A stretch of DNA of 64,000 bases, taken from contig JAHBTQ010000008.1 of NCBI GenBank assembly GCA_019638495.1, forward strand, positions 143,370 to 207,369, in the 5' to 3' direction. Origin of the DNA: Taibaiella sp. (GTDB lineage: Bacteria; Bacteroidota; Bacteroidia; Chitinophagales; Chitinophagaceae). The notes under the pieces were generated by a model. It was not told the origin of the DNA, ran no database searches, and was given only the letters and a program-made list of their open reading frames with translations. Below are positions 36,003 through 42,954 of the stretch, one piece after another. Within the stretch, counting starts at the first letter, position 1; every line of letters starts with the position of its first letter. The position numbers were made by a program, and so were the translations under genes.

Positions 36003-36620
36003 ATGAAGAAACTAGCCCTGGCTGGTATTACGGCGATAATCTTATTGTCGGGATGCAACACCAGCAAGAAAATTGAAGCGTACGTACAGCACCTCTACAG
36101 AGGCCGGCCGGCACCAGATTCCACTTGGTGGGCCATCCGCTGCATTTGTGACATGCCGGAGACATTTCCCTCCGCAGCAAGAGTCACCACTAAGAAGTTT
36201 TTTGAAAGCGAGTCAGTTCGTACTTACACCTGCGAGCTCAACCCGCATGTACCTTTTGAGATATTCAGCAAACAGTGTTTTGCCTCAGCCAAAGCGACCG
36301 GCCTGATGAAAACTCTGGGATCGAAATGGATTGAAATTCACGTGCTTTCTGCACCGGCACCTTTTAAATATGGGGTCGAAGGCGTTGTTAACATCTATCC
36401 GATCTTTACAAAGCTCAGGTACACCTACATAGTCTACGATGGCAATTCTGCGGTACAGAAAGGAGAAATAGTCCTCGATGACAATAATGACGCGGTTGGC
36501 GACCCAAATGGTGACTGGAAGAAGCTTACAAAGGCTTACCTCTATCGGTATGAATATAGGCTGAAAGTCCTGACGCACGAAAGCATAGTGCGCCTCACAA
36601 AGGAAATTCAAAAAGGATAG
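36003..36620 (+). CDS. Lipoprotein of unknown function
   Basis: A 205-residue protein with a lipoprotein signal (MKKLALAGITAIILLSGC, Cys18). The mature part contains four cysteines (IRCICDMPE, YTCELN, KQCFAS) and a beta-rich second half (RYTYIVYDGNSAVQKGEIVLDDNNDAVGDP). No family recognised. It follows the M1 peptidase by 33 nt on the same strand and may be co-transcribed. It is convergent with the asparaginase gene. Confidence 0.65.
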   Translation: MKKLALAGITAIILLSGCNTSKKIEAYVQHLYRGRPAPDSTWWAIRCICDMPETFPSAARVTTKKFFESESVRTYTCELNPHVPFEIFSKQCFASAKATGLMKTLGSKWIEIHVLSAPAPFKYGVEGVVNIYPIFTKLRYTYIVYDGNSAVQKGEIVLDDNNDAVGDPNGDWKKLTKAYLYRYEYRLKVLTHESIVRLTKEIQKG

Positions 36621-36629
36621 CCAACTTCA

Positions 36630-37586
36630 CTACTGCCCGTAATACGCCACTATCTCCTCACCGGCACTGTTTGCCATACCACGATACATACCGGCCGAGT
36701 TGAAGCAGAAGGTATATTCACCCTTTGCGTTCACTGCTATCATGCCGCCCTCGCCACCTAACTTCACCAGCTTATCTTTTATCACCACATCGCAAGCGTC
36801 CTGCAAAGACAGGCCCTTATATTCCATAAGGCAAGACACATCATATGCCGCCACTGCACGAAGGAATAGCTCTCCGTGCCCCGTGCAGGAAATGGCACAG
36901 GTCTTATTGTTGGCATAGGTCCCCGCCCCTATTACCGGGCTATCACCTATTCTATTAAAGCGCTTGTTGGTCATGCCCCCGGTAGACGTGCCTGCAGCTA
37001 TGTTACCTGCGGCGTCACAGGCCACAGCGCCCACCGTGCCAAATTTGTGACCGGTATTAGGTATAGGCCCGCCTTTCAGATTATCTCCCTTGTGGTCCAG
37101 TTGAGTGTAGTCCGTGTCGCGTATCTCTACCCACTGGTCATACCGCGATTTATTGAACAGGTACTCATCTGTAGCCGTCTCTATACCCTGCTTCAGTGCA
37201 AATTCAGAAGCCCCCGTATTGCTGAGGAAAACATGTCCTGAATGGAGCATTACTTCCCTCGCCAACCTGATGGGATTTTTGATATTGCGCACACCGGCTA
37301 TAGCGCCTGCCTCCAGCGTCCTGCCATCCATTACCGCCGCATCCATCTCATTCACGCCTTTTTTGGTAAAAACGGAGCCACGACCTGCATTGAATAGCGG
37401 ATTGTCTTCCATCTCACAGATCGCCGCTACCACCGCATCCATTGCGCTACCACCTTTTTTCAAAACATCGCTGCCTTTCCGTAATGCGTCCTGTAGCGCA
37501 GCCGTGTAGTCTGCCTCCATTTGAGCATTCATTATTGCCGGCGTTATATTGCCTGCGCCACCATGTATTACGAGTGTATAAGACAT
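36630..37586 (-). CDS. Isoaspartyl peptidase/L-asparaginase (plant-type, Ntn hydrolase)
   Basis: A 318-residue protein with the N-terminal VIHGGAGN signature, GGSAMDAVVAAICEMEDNPLFNAGRGSVF, and the autocleavage site HKFG-TVGAVACD with nucleophile Thr184. GGMTNKRFNRIGDSPVIGAGTYANN follows and forms the substrate pocket. The precursor cleaves itself into two subunits and hydrolyses isoaspartyl dipeptides and asparagine. No signal peptide, so cytoplasmic. Its promoter (37612-37619) sits beside the terminator of the upstream phosphoribosyltransferase. Confidence 0.94.
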   Translation of the reverse strand: MSYTLVIHGGAGNITPAIMNAQMEADYTAALQDALRKGSDVLKKGGSAMDAVVAAICEMEDNPLFNAGRGSVFTKKGVNEMDAAVMDGRTLEAGAIAGVRNIKNPIRLAREVMLHSGHVFLSNTGASEFALKQGIETATDEYLFNKSRYDQWVEIRDTDYTQLDHKGDNLKGGPIPNTGHKFGTVGAVACDAAGNIAAGTSTGGMTNKRFNRIGDSPVIGAGTYANNKTCAISCTGHGELFLRAVAAYDVSCLMEYKGLSLQDACDVVIKDKLVKLGGEGGMIAVNAKGEYTFCFNSAGMYRGMANSAGEEIVAYYGQ

Positions 37587-37611
37587 TGACTTCTGATTGA
37601 TTTAGCGGCGG

Positions 37612-37619
37612 CAAAATTA
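37612..37619 (-). promoter_or_regulatory. -7 promoter box for the asparaginase gene
   Basis: Minus strand TAATTTTG, exact TAnnTTTG match, 25 nt before the ATG. A TTG lies 18 nt upstream, inside the neighbouring terminator hairpin, giving a full -33/-7 promoter. Confidence 0.65.
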
Positions 37620-37625
37620 AACGAA

Positions 37626-37649
37626 AAAGCACCATATCAATGGTGCTTT
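37626..37649 (-). terminator. Terminator of the phosphoribosyltransferase gene
   Basis: Perfect 10-bp arms AAAGCACCAT/ATGGTGCTTT with a 4-nt loop, followed on the minus strand by TTTCGTTT. It lies 24 nt after the 37674 stop. Confidence 0.75.
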
Positions 37650-37673
37650 CTCAAGTTCTTTTTCGGACCTTAC

Positions 37674-38174
37674 TCACTTCAGGTACACACCCTTTACTTT
37701 CTTACCAGACGTTTCTACCTCTATATGATCCTGTATTGTGGTGGCCACAGTATGCCCTACTATATCAGTGGCTATCGGGAACGACTTGTGCTTCCTGTCT
37801 ACCAGAACGGCCACCATCACCTTTTTCAGGTCATAGGAGAGTATTCCGTGCAGGCAATACATCAGGGTCTTGCCTGAGTTCGCCACATCATCTACCAGCA
37901 CTACCGACTTTCCATTTAGGTTATAGTCGGTTTCATAAATGAAATCAAGCGGGCTTTTCTTATTTATATCCAGCGTCAGGCTTTTTATCTTCAGCGGAGA
38001 TATCTCTTTCAGTATTTCCACCAGGTTATCAGCTACAACCTTTCCGCTACCGTTAATACCTATTATTGTCAGCTCCTTCTCGTCACTGTTTCGCTCCCAT
38101 ATTTCATAGGCCATACGGCGCATTTTGAAGGCTATTCGTTCTTTATCGAGTATCAGTACGCGCTTATCTTTCAT
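37674..38174 (-). CDS. Phosphoribosyltransferase (PyrR/type I PRTase-like)
   Basis: A 166-residue protein with the PRPP-binding loop VVLVDDVANSGKT at residues 91-103 and the N-terminal GINGSGKVVADNL loop. Type I PRTases transfer a phosphoribosyl group between a base and PRPP. The sequence is closest to the PyrR/uracil or hypoxanthine PRTase group, but no pyrimidine or purine gene is adjacent, so the base is not assigned. It starts 8 nt after the ABC permease stop and ends at a strong terminator. Confidence 0.82.
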   Translation of the reverse strand: MKDKRVLILDKERIAFKMRRMAYEIWERNSDEKELTIIGINGSGKVVADNLVEILKEISPLKIKSLTLDINKKSPLDFIYETDYNLNGKSVVLVDDVANSGKTLMYCLHGILSYDLKKVMVAVLVDRKHKSFPIATDIVGHTVATTIQDHIEVETSGKKVKGVYLK

Positions 38175-38182
38175 AATTGCTA

Positions 38183-39439
38183 TTAATGTGTTCTGATGGC
38201 TACAACCGGGTCTAGTCTTGAGGCCGAAATAGCCGGTATGATTCCGGCCATTACTCCTACGAATATACTCACAATTATGCCAACCAAAAAGTTGCTTAAC
38301 GAGAGGATAACCTCAAAATCAAATGCCGAACCGAGCGACAGGCTAAGGACTACTACAATCAAAATACCCATTAGCCCACCTATCAGCGAGAGCACCACCG
38401 CCTCCAGCAAAAATTCAAGCAAAATTGATTTTCTCCGTGCGCCTATAGCCTTCTTAAGCCCTATTATTTTAGTGCGCTCTTTCACTGTCACAAACATGAT
38501 ATTCGCTATCCCAAAGGCACCAACCAGCAAGGATAGCCCACCTATGAACCACGCTACCACGTCGATAGTACCAAACAAACTATTCAGCCGCTCAGACACC
38601 TGGCTTAGCTGGTTTACGGCAAAGTTATTAGGCTGTCCCGGCTTTACCTTTCGCATACGTCGCAGCACTCCTTCCACCTCATATTTCAGTTCATCTACGT
38701 CTTTGCCACGCACAGCCTTTATCGCCAGCATGGGGTCATAGTTCAGTGACCTCGTATCAATTAGCGAGGTTGCTGCATAATAGGGAAACACGACAGAATT
38801 GTCATAATCGAAGCCAGCCATATTTTGCCCTGCCGCTTTCATCACACCCACCACCACAAACCTTCGCCCCAGGAAGGTTACACTCTTACCTAGTGGATCT
38901 ATGTTCCCGGGAAACATGTTCCGGTATACCGCATACCCAAGCACCACCGAGTTATTTCCGCCGTCCAGTTCAGCCGTGCTCAGGTAGCGCCCCAGCTCTA
39001 TATCTATATTCTGCACCTTGTCAAAGTAGGCCAGCACGGCATACCCAACGATGCTACTTAGCTCCATATCCTGGTATCTTACCGTCAATCGCCTTGTACT
39101 CAGGCATAATGTTGCTGTAGACGCATCAGGCACCTGGGCCTCTATAGCGCGCACGTCGGCGGGTGTCATGCCCGGTCGTCGCCAATACTCCCACCATTTA
39201 TATTCGCCACCGTCGTCCATCCAGGGCCATCTTCCCACATACAGTACATCGCTGCCCAGTGTTGCCATGTCCTTCTGGATGTAGTTTTTCATGCTATCCA
39301 GCACAGTAAGTACAGAGATAATGCAGAATATGCCGATAGTGATACCCAGCAGCGACAAAAACGTGCGCAACTTATTGGCTTTCAATTCCATGAAAGCCTG
39401 GCTTATGCTCGTCGTTGTTATCTGGAGAATATTCGTCAT
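38183..39439 (-). CDS. MacB/FtsX-type ABC transporter permease
   Basis: A 418-residue membrane protein with one N-terminal transmembrane helix (FLSLLGITIGIFCIISVLTVLDS), a large periplasmic MacB-PCD-like domain, and three C-terminal helices in the FtsX domain (IDVVAWFIGGLSLLVGAFGIANIMFVTVKERTKEIG-like; here ERTKIIGLKKAIGARR). These permeases pair with a separate ATPase to move lipoproteins, peptides or antibiotics. No ATPase gene is adjacent, so the partner is encoded elsewhere. A -7 box is 7 nt upstream. Confidence 0.9.
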   Translation of the reverse strand: MTNILQITTTSISQAFMELKANKLRTFLSLLGITIGIFCIISVLTVLDSMKNYIQKDMATLGSDVLYVGRWPWMDDGGEYKWWEYWRRPGMTPADVRAIEAQVPDASTATLCLSTRRLTVRYQDMELSSIVGYAVLAYFDKVQNIDIELGRYLSTAELDGGNNSVVLGYAVYRNMFPGNIDPLGKSVTFLGRRFVVVGVMKAAGQNMAGFDYDNSVVFPYYAATSLIDTRSLNYDPMLAIKAVRGKDVDELKYEVEGVLRRMRKVKPGQPNNFAVNQLSQVSERLNSLFGTIDVVAWFIGGLSLLVGAFGIANIMFVTVKERTKIIGLKKAIGARRKSILLEFLLEAVVLSLIGGLMGILIVVVLSLSLGSAFDFEVILSLSNFLVGIIVSIFVGVMAGIIPAISASRLDPVVAIRTH

Positions 39440-39446
39440 CGGCAGC

Positions 39447-39454
39447 CAAATTTA
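39447..39454 (-). promoter_or_regulatory. -7 promoter box for the ABC permease-PRTase operon
   Basis: Minus strand TAAATTTG, exact TAnnTTTG match, 7 nt before the ATG; the transcript would be nearly leaderless. Confidence 0.5.
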
Positions 39455-39479
39455 GCCATTAATGCAGTCTCGCCGCCTA

Positions 39480-39893
39480 TTATTCAGGCCATATGAATGA
39501 CATCGTTTTCTTCAGGTCCGGGTGTAAACTCTCAAACACCGGGCAGGAATAGGCTATTCGCTCTATGATCTGCTTTTGTTTGTCGGTAAACGGAGCGCTT
39601 TTCGGGAAGGTCATATTCACTATTATCTCCCCTATTCGCCTCGGGTCAGACACCATTATTTTGGTCACCTCACATTCTGCACCATCAATATTAAGGTCGT
39701 GCGTTGGTCCTGCTATCCCCAGCGTGGTCACAATGCAGGTCGCCAGTGCCGTAGCTACCAGGTCTGTCGGTGAAAATCGCTCCCCCTTTCCGTGGTTGTC
39801 AACCGGGGCATCGGTTTCTATTTCGCTTCCTGAGCGCACGTGAACTGCCTTGGAGCGCAGTTCGCCGGTGTAGGTTACATGTGCAGTGATCAT
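39480..39893 (-). CDS. OsmC-family protein
   Basis: A 137-residue protein starting MITAHVTYTGELRSKAVHVRSG. It has the two conserved cysteines of the OsmC/Ohr family, Cys53 (ATALATCIVTTLG) and Cys117 (AYSCPVFESLHPDLK). These proteins reduce organic or fatty-acid hydroperoxides through the cysteine pair. Sequence details fit the OsmC subgroup rather than Ohr, but no regulator is adjacent. The open frame runs upstream to 40112, but the start chosen matches family length and follows a -7 box at 39911-39918. Confidence 0.88.
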   Translation of the reverse strand: MITAHVTYTGELRSKAVHVRSGSEIETDAPVDNHGKGERFSPTDLVATALATCIVTTLGIAGPTHDLNIDGAECEVTKIMVSDPRRIGEIIVNMTFPKSAPFTDKQKQIIERIAYSCPVFESLHPDLKKTMSFIWPE

Positions 39894-39910
39894 CTCTGTT
39901 AATTTTCTTT

Positions 39911-39918
39911 CAAAAGTA
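39911..39918 (-). promoter_or_regulatory. -7 promoter box for the OsmC gene
   Basis: Minus strand TACTTTTG, exact TAnnTTTG match, 17 nt before the ATG at 39893. It lies within the longer open frame and so rules against that longer start. Confidence 0.55.
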
Positions 39919-39978
39919 AGGCCAGACACACTTATTTTTTTTGAAATGAGTAACAATGGGTAAATTACATTGAATTTT

Positions 39979-40803
39979 ATGACAGCCTTTTTCCGATCGG
40001 CATTACTATTGATCCCGTCATGCTGCATGGGCATTCTTAGCCATGCACAGAATGTATTTGCCGACCCGGCAGATACGACTGCCACAAAAAAACTCAGGTC
40101 AACTGCGACCAAAGTAGCGCCTGCAGGCCCAAAACCTATCAGGAACGAGCTTAGCTTCGGCTATCGGCTTCATACCGCTGGCTGGAGCATGTATTTCGAT
40201 CTGGGTAAGGTAAAACCGGAAAACACCCGCACGGCCGACATGTTTTACAAGGTTAACGTGTGGCAGCTTGAATTCTCAGAAAAGAAGCACCCGAAGCAGG
40301 AAAAACTCACTGCCGAAGGCAGCGCGTCTGGCGGGTCTGCTAACTATGTCTATGGAAAAATAAACAACTTCTACGCCCTTAAGCTGGGCTATGGAAAACG
40401 CTTTTTGCTGGCAGGCAAGCCCGATCCTGGTTCGGTATCTATCCACTGGACAAATATGCTCAGTGCATCACTGGGGCTTCTGAAGCCATATTATTTAAAT
40501 GTAGACAGTGATCCGAATGCAGTAAAATATTCAGACAATCCAAATGTATTTCTCACACAGCGAAACATTCTTGGGGCAGCAGGCTTCGGGCAAGGGTTAA
40601 GCGAGGTAAAAACCATTCCGGGCGGCCACTTTAAGTCAATGCTCCATTTTGATTTTGCGGCCAATCGCAAGAGTGTTCTGGCTGTGGAAACCGGCGTCAG
40701 TGTCGACTATTACTCCGAGTCCATTCCAATTATGGTAGACCAGGAAGCGAAACCCTACTTCGTCGATTTTTTCGTCGCCTTCCAATTTGGCAAACGTTGG
40801 TGA
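39979..40803 (+). CDS. Predicted outer-membrane protein of unknown function
   Basis: A 274-residue protein with a signal peptide (MTAFFRSALLLIPSCCMGILSHAQ). A short Thr/Ala-rich linker is followed by alternating amphipathic strands with aromatic ends (ELSFGYRLHTAGWSMYFDL, FYALKLGYGKRFLLAG, VSIHWTNMLSASLGLL, and a final FVDFFVAFQFGKRW). The terminal strand fits an outer-membrane beta-barrel. No named family recognised. It sits 21 nt before lipA on the same strand; the region between contains TAATTTGC, a near-match to a -7 box for lipA. Confidence 0.65.
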   Translation: MTAFFRSALLLIPSCCMGILSHAQNVFADPADTTATKKLRSTATKVAPAGPKPIRNELSFGYRLHTAGWSMYFDLGKVKPENTRTADMFYKVNVWQLEFSEKKHPKQEKLTAEGSASGGSANYVYGKINNFYALKLGYGKRFLLAGKPDPGSVSIHWTNMLSASLGLLKPYYLNVDSDPNAVKYSDNPNVFLTQRNILGAAGFGQGLSEVKTIPGGHFKSMLHFDFAANRKSVLAVETGVSVDYYSESIPIMVDQEAKPYFVDFFVAFQFGKRW

Positions 40804-40824
40804 TGGTCGTAATTTGCACCCTCT

Positions 40825-41769
40825 ATGCAGGAACTACCGGTAATCAGTACTACGCAGGCGGCCACCAATGAGCGGCCAAAGAAACCGAACTGGCTTCGTG
40901 TAAAATTGCCTATCGGCGAGAATTACAGGAACGTTCGTAACCTGGTGGATACGCACAAACTTCACACTATCTGCGAAAGTGGTAATTGCCCCAATATGGG
41001 CGAGTGCTGGGGCGAGGGCACAGCTACCTTTATGATACTTGGCAATATCTGCACCCGTTCCTGCGGTTTTTGTGCTGTTGCCACCGGCAGGCCTGAGCCT
41101 GTAGATTGGGACGAACCACAGCGCGTGGCAGAAGCGATATACCTGATGAAGGTAAAACACGCTGTCATCACCTCCGTAGATCGTGACGAACTAAAAGACG
41201 GCGGGTCTATAATCTGGGCCAATACCATAAAAGCGGTCAGGGCCCTAAATCCGGAAACAACACTGGAAACACTTATTCCCGACTTCAAAGGCGACTGGGA
41301 CAACCTGCAGCGCATCATCGATGTAGCCCCTGAGGTGGTATCCCACAACATGGAGACGGTAGAGCGCCTTACACGACAAGTGAGGATACAAGCCAAGTAC
41401 CACCGTAGCCTCGAAGCGCTTCGTCGCCTCAAAGACGGTGGCATGCGCACCAAGAGTGGCATTATGCTGGGCCTCGGCGAAGAAAAAGAGGAAGTATTGC
41501 AAACGCTTCAAGACCTTGCCGATAACGGCATAGACGTGGTAACGCTAGGCCAGTACCTGCAGCCAACCCAAAAACACTTGCCGGTGGCCCGCTTCGTTCA
41601 CCCGGATGAATTTGCGTTCTATAGGGAAGAAGGCTATAAGATGGGTATCGACTATGTAGAGAGCGGTCCGCTGGTGCGTTCCTCCTATCATAGCGAGCGC
41701 CACGTATTTGCCGGTGAAGGCCGCAAAAAGTGGCTGGAGAGCAAAGAACAAGCCGCCGGAAACGCCTAA
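40825..41769 (+). CDS. lipA: Lipoyl synthase
   Basis: A 314-residue radical SAM enzyme. The auxiliary cluster motif is C50-x4-C55-x5-C61 (CESGNCPNMGEC) and the radical SAM motif is C76-x3-C80-x2-C83 (CTRSCGFC). The C-terminal R-S-S-Y (VRSSYHSERH) supplies the serine ligand of the auxiliary cluster. It inserts two sulphurs into octanoyl groups on lipoate-dependent proteins. LipB is not adjacent. The following cupin gene starts 3 nt after its stop. Confidence 0.97.
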   Translation: MQELPVISTTQAATNERPKKPNWLRVKLPIGENYRNVRNLVDTHKLHTICESGNCPNMGECWGEGTATFMILGNICTRSCGFCAVATGRPEPVDWDEPQRVAEAIYLMKVKHAVITSVDRDELKDGGSIIWANTIKAVRALNPETTLETLIPDFKGDWDNLQRIIDVAPEVVSHNMETVERLTRQVRIQAKYHRSLEALRRLKDGGMRTKSGIMLGLGEEKEEVLQTLQDLADNGIDVVTLGQYLQPTQKHLPVARFVHPDEFAFYREEGYKMGIDYVESGPLVRSSYHSERHVFAGEGRKKWLESKEQAAGNA

Positions 41770-41772
41770 ATC

Positions 41773-42279
41773 ATGACAACGCGTTCCCCAAAATACTGGA
41801 TCGATAAACTTTCCCTTACTCCTCACGTGGAAGGAGGTGCTTTTAGCGAGATTTACCGTTCTGAGTTACTGCTGCCCCAAAACGCACTCACCACAGAGCA
41901 CCATGGACCAAGGAATGCCATGACCAGCATCTACTTCCTTTTGGAGTTTGGTCAATTTTCTGCATTCCACAGAATAGCATCAGACGAGCTGTGGCACCAC
42001 TATGATGGTGGCAGTCTGTTTATTTATGAGATAACGCCTGCTGGTGAATTGAAGGTTCACAAACTGGGGGTTGATAGCGATGCAAGCCCGTTTACGGTTA
42101 TCAAGGCCGGCAGTTGGTTTGGTTCCCGTGTCGAAACAGCGTCTTCCTACACTCTATGCGGATGCACTGTAGCTCCGGGCTTTGACTTTGCCGATTTTGA
42201 GCTTGCCGGCAGAAATTCGCTTGCTCAGCTTTACCCTGAGCACAAAGGCATCATTGAGGCACTTACCAGGCCCGAATAA
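41773..42279 (+). CDS. Cupin-fold DUF985 protein
   Basis: A 168-residue protein with the DUF985 layout: YWIDKLSLTPHVEGGAFSEIYRS at the N-terminus, TSIYFLLEFGQFSAFHRIASDELWHHYDGGSLFIYEI (the double-stranded beta-helix core with its histidines), and ASSYTLCGCTVAPGFDFADFELA near the C-terminus. Function unknown; cupin folds usually bind a metal or small molecule. Three nt behind lipA, so probably one transcript. Confidence 0.85.
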   Translation: MTTRSPKYWIDKLSLTPHVEGGAFSEIYRSELLLPQNALTTEHHGPRNAMTSIYFLLEFGQFSAFHRIASDELWHHYDGGSLFIYEITPAGELKVHKLGVDSDASPFTVIKAGSWFGSRVETASSYTLCGCTVAPGFDFADFELAGRNSLAQLYPEHKGIIEALTRPE

Positions 42280-42448
42280 GTACACTTTTAAACTGCAGGT
42301 TAAACCGAAATAACGCCCTTAAAGTCACGGTTGCGCAGGTCTCGCTATTTTTTGCAACTTTTTGGCAAATCATTTTGATTTGAGCAGATTTATACTAATT
42401 TTAACCCTGTAACAAACATAAACGATCATTAAAACTAAAACTAACCGT

Positions 42449-42835
42449 ATGAAACTAAGGATTTTCACAAGCATGATGGTAGTAGTATTGTTGTCGCTAT
42501 TTGGCTCATTCTCAGCGCAGGCTGGCGATTGCTGCAAGAGCGCATGCCACCACGGCCACCACTGGATGGGTCACCGCAACTGCTGCGGCCACAATGGTTA
42601 CATTTATGGACCGGATGGTTACTACGCAAAATGTAAGTCTGCCTGCGAAAAGAAAGGTTCTTGCGCTGACAAGAGCAGCTGCTGCGAGAAGAAAACTTCA
42701 TGCTGCGCTAACAAATGCAACAACACTTGCAACCACACATACACTCGCGCTCGCTACCACGAAGATTGCTGTGGCCACGGTCATCTGCACTACGGTTCTT
42801 GCAAGAGCAACAAAGACAACGACAACGACGACTAA
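42449..42835 (+). CDS. Small exported Cys/His-rich protein
   Basis: A 128-residue protein with a signal peptide (MKLRIFTSMMVVVLLSLFGSFSAQA). The ~103-residue mature part holds 17 cysteines and 11 histidines, many as CC pairs (GDCCKSAC, RNCCGHN, SSCCEKK, SCCANKC, EDCCGHGH), plus lysine-rich spacers and an acidic DNDNDD tail. No enzyme motif. The density and pairing suggest metal binding or heavy disulphide cross-linking outside the cytoplasm, but neither can be proven here. It has its own terminator at 42856-42884 and a 169-nt upstream gap. Confidence 0.7.
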   Translation: MKLRIFTSMMVVVLLSLFGSFSAQAGDCCKSACHHGHHWMGHRNCCGHNGYIYGPDGYYAKCKSACEKKGSCADKSSCCEKKTSCCANKCNNTCNHTYTRARYHEDCCGHGHLHYGSCKSNKDNDNDD

Positions 42836-42855
42836 TTCACTGTCGTTCAAATATT

Positions 42856-42884
42856 AAAAGGCTGCCAGAAGGCAGCCTTTTTTA
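42856..42884 (+). terminator. Rho-independent terminator of the Cys/His-rich gene
   Basis: AAAAGGCTGCC/GGCAGCCTTTTTT forms a perfect hairpin with a 3-4 nt loop and a long T-run, 21 nt after the stop. Confidence 0.85.
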
Positions 42885-42954
42885 GTTTACAACTTCCACA
42901 TATCACGCTATCTTTCCCGCCCGTCCAATGAGTGTTTTCATGTATTTTAGCAGC

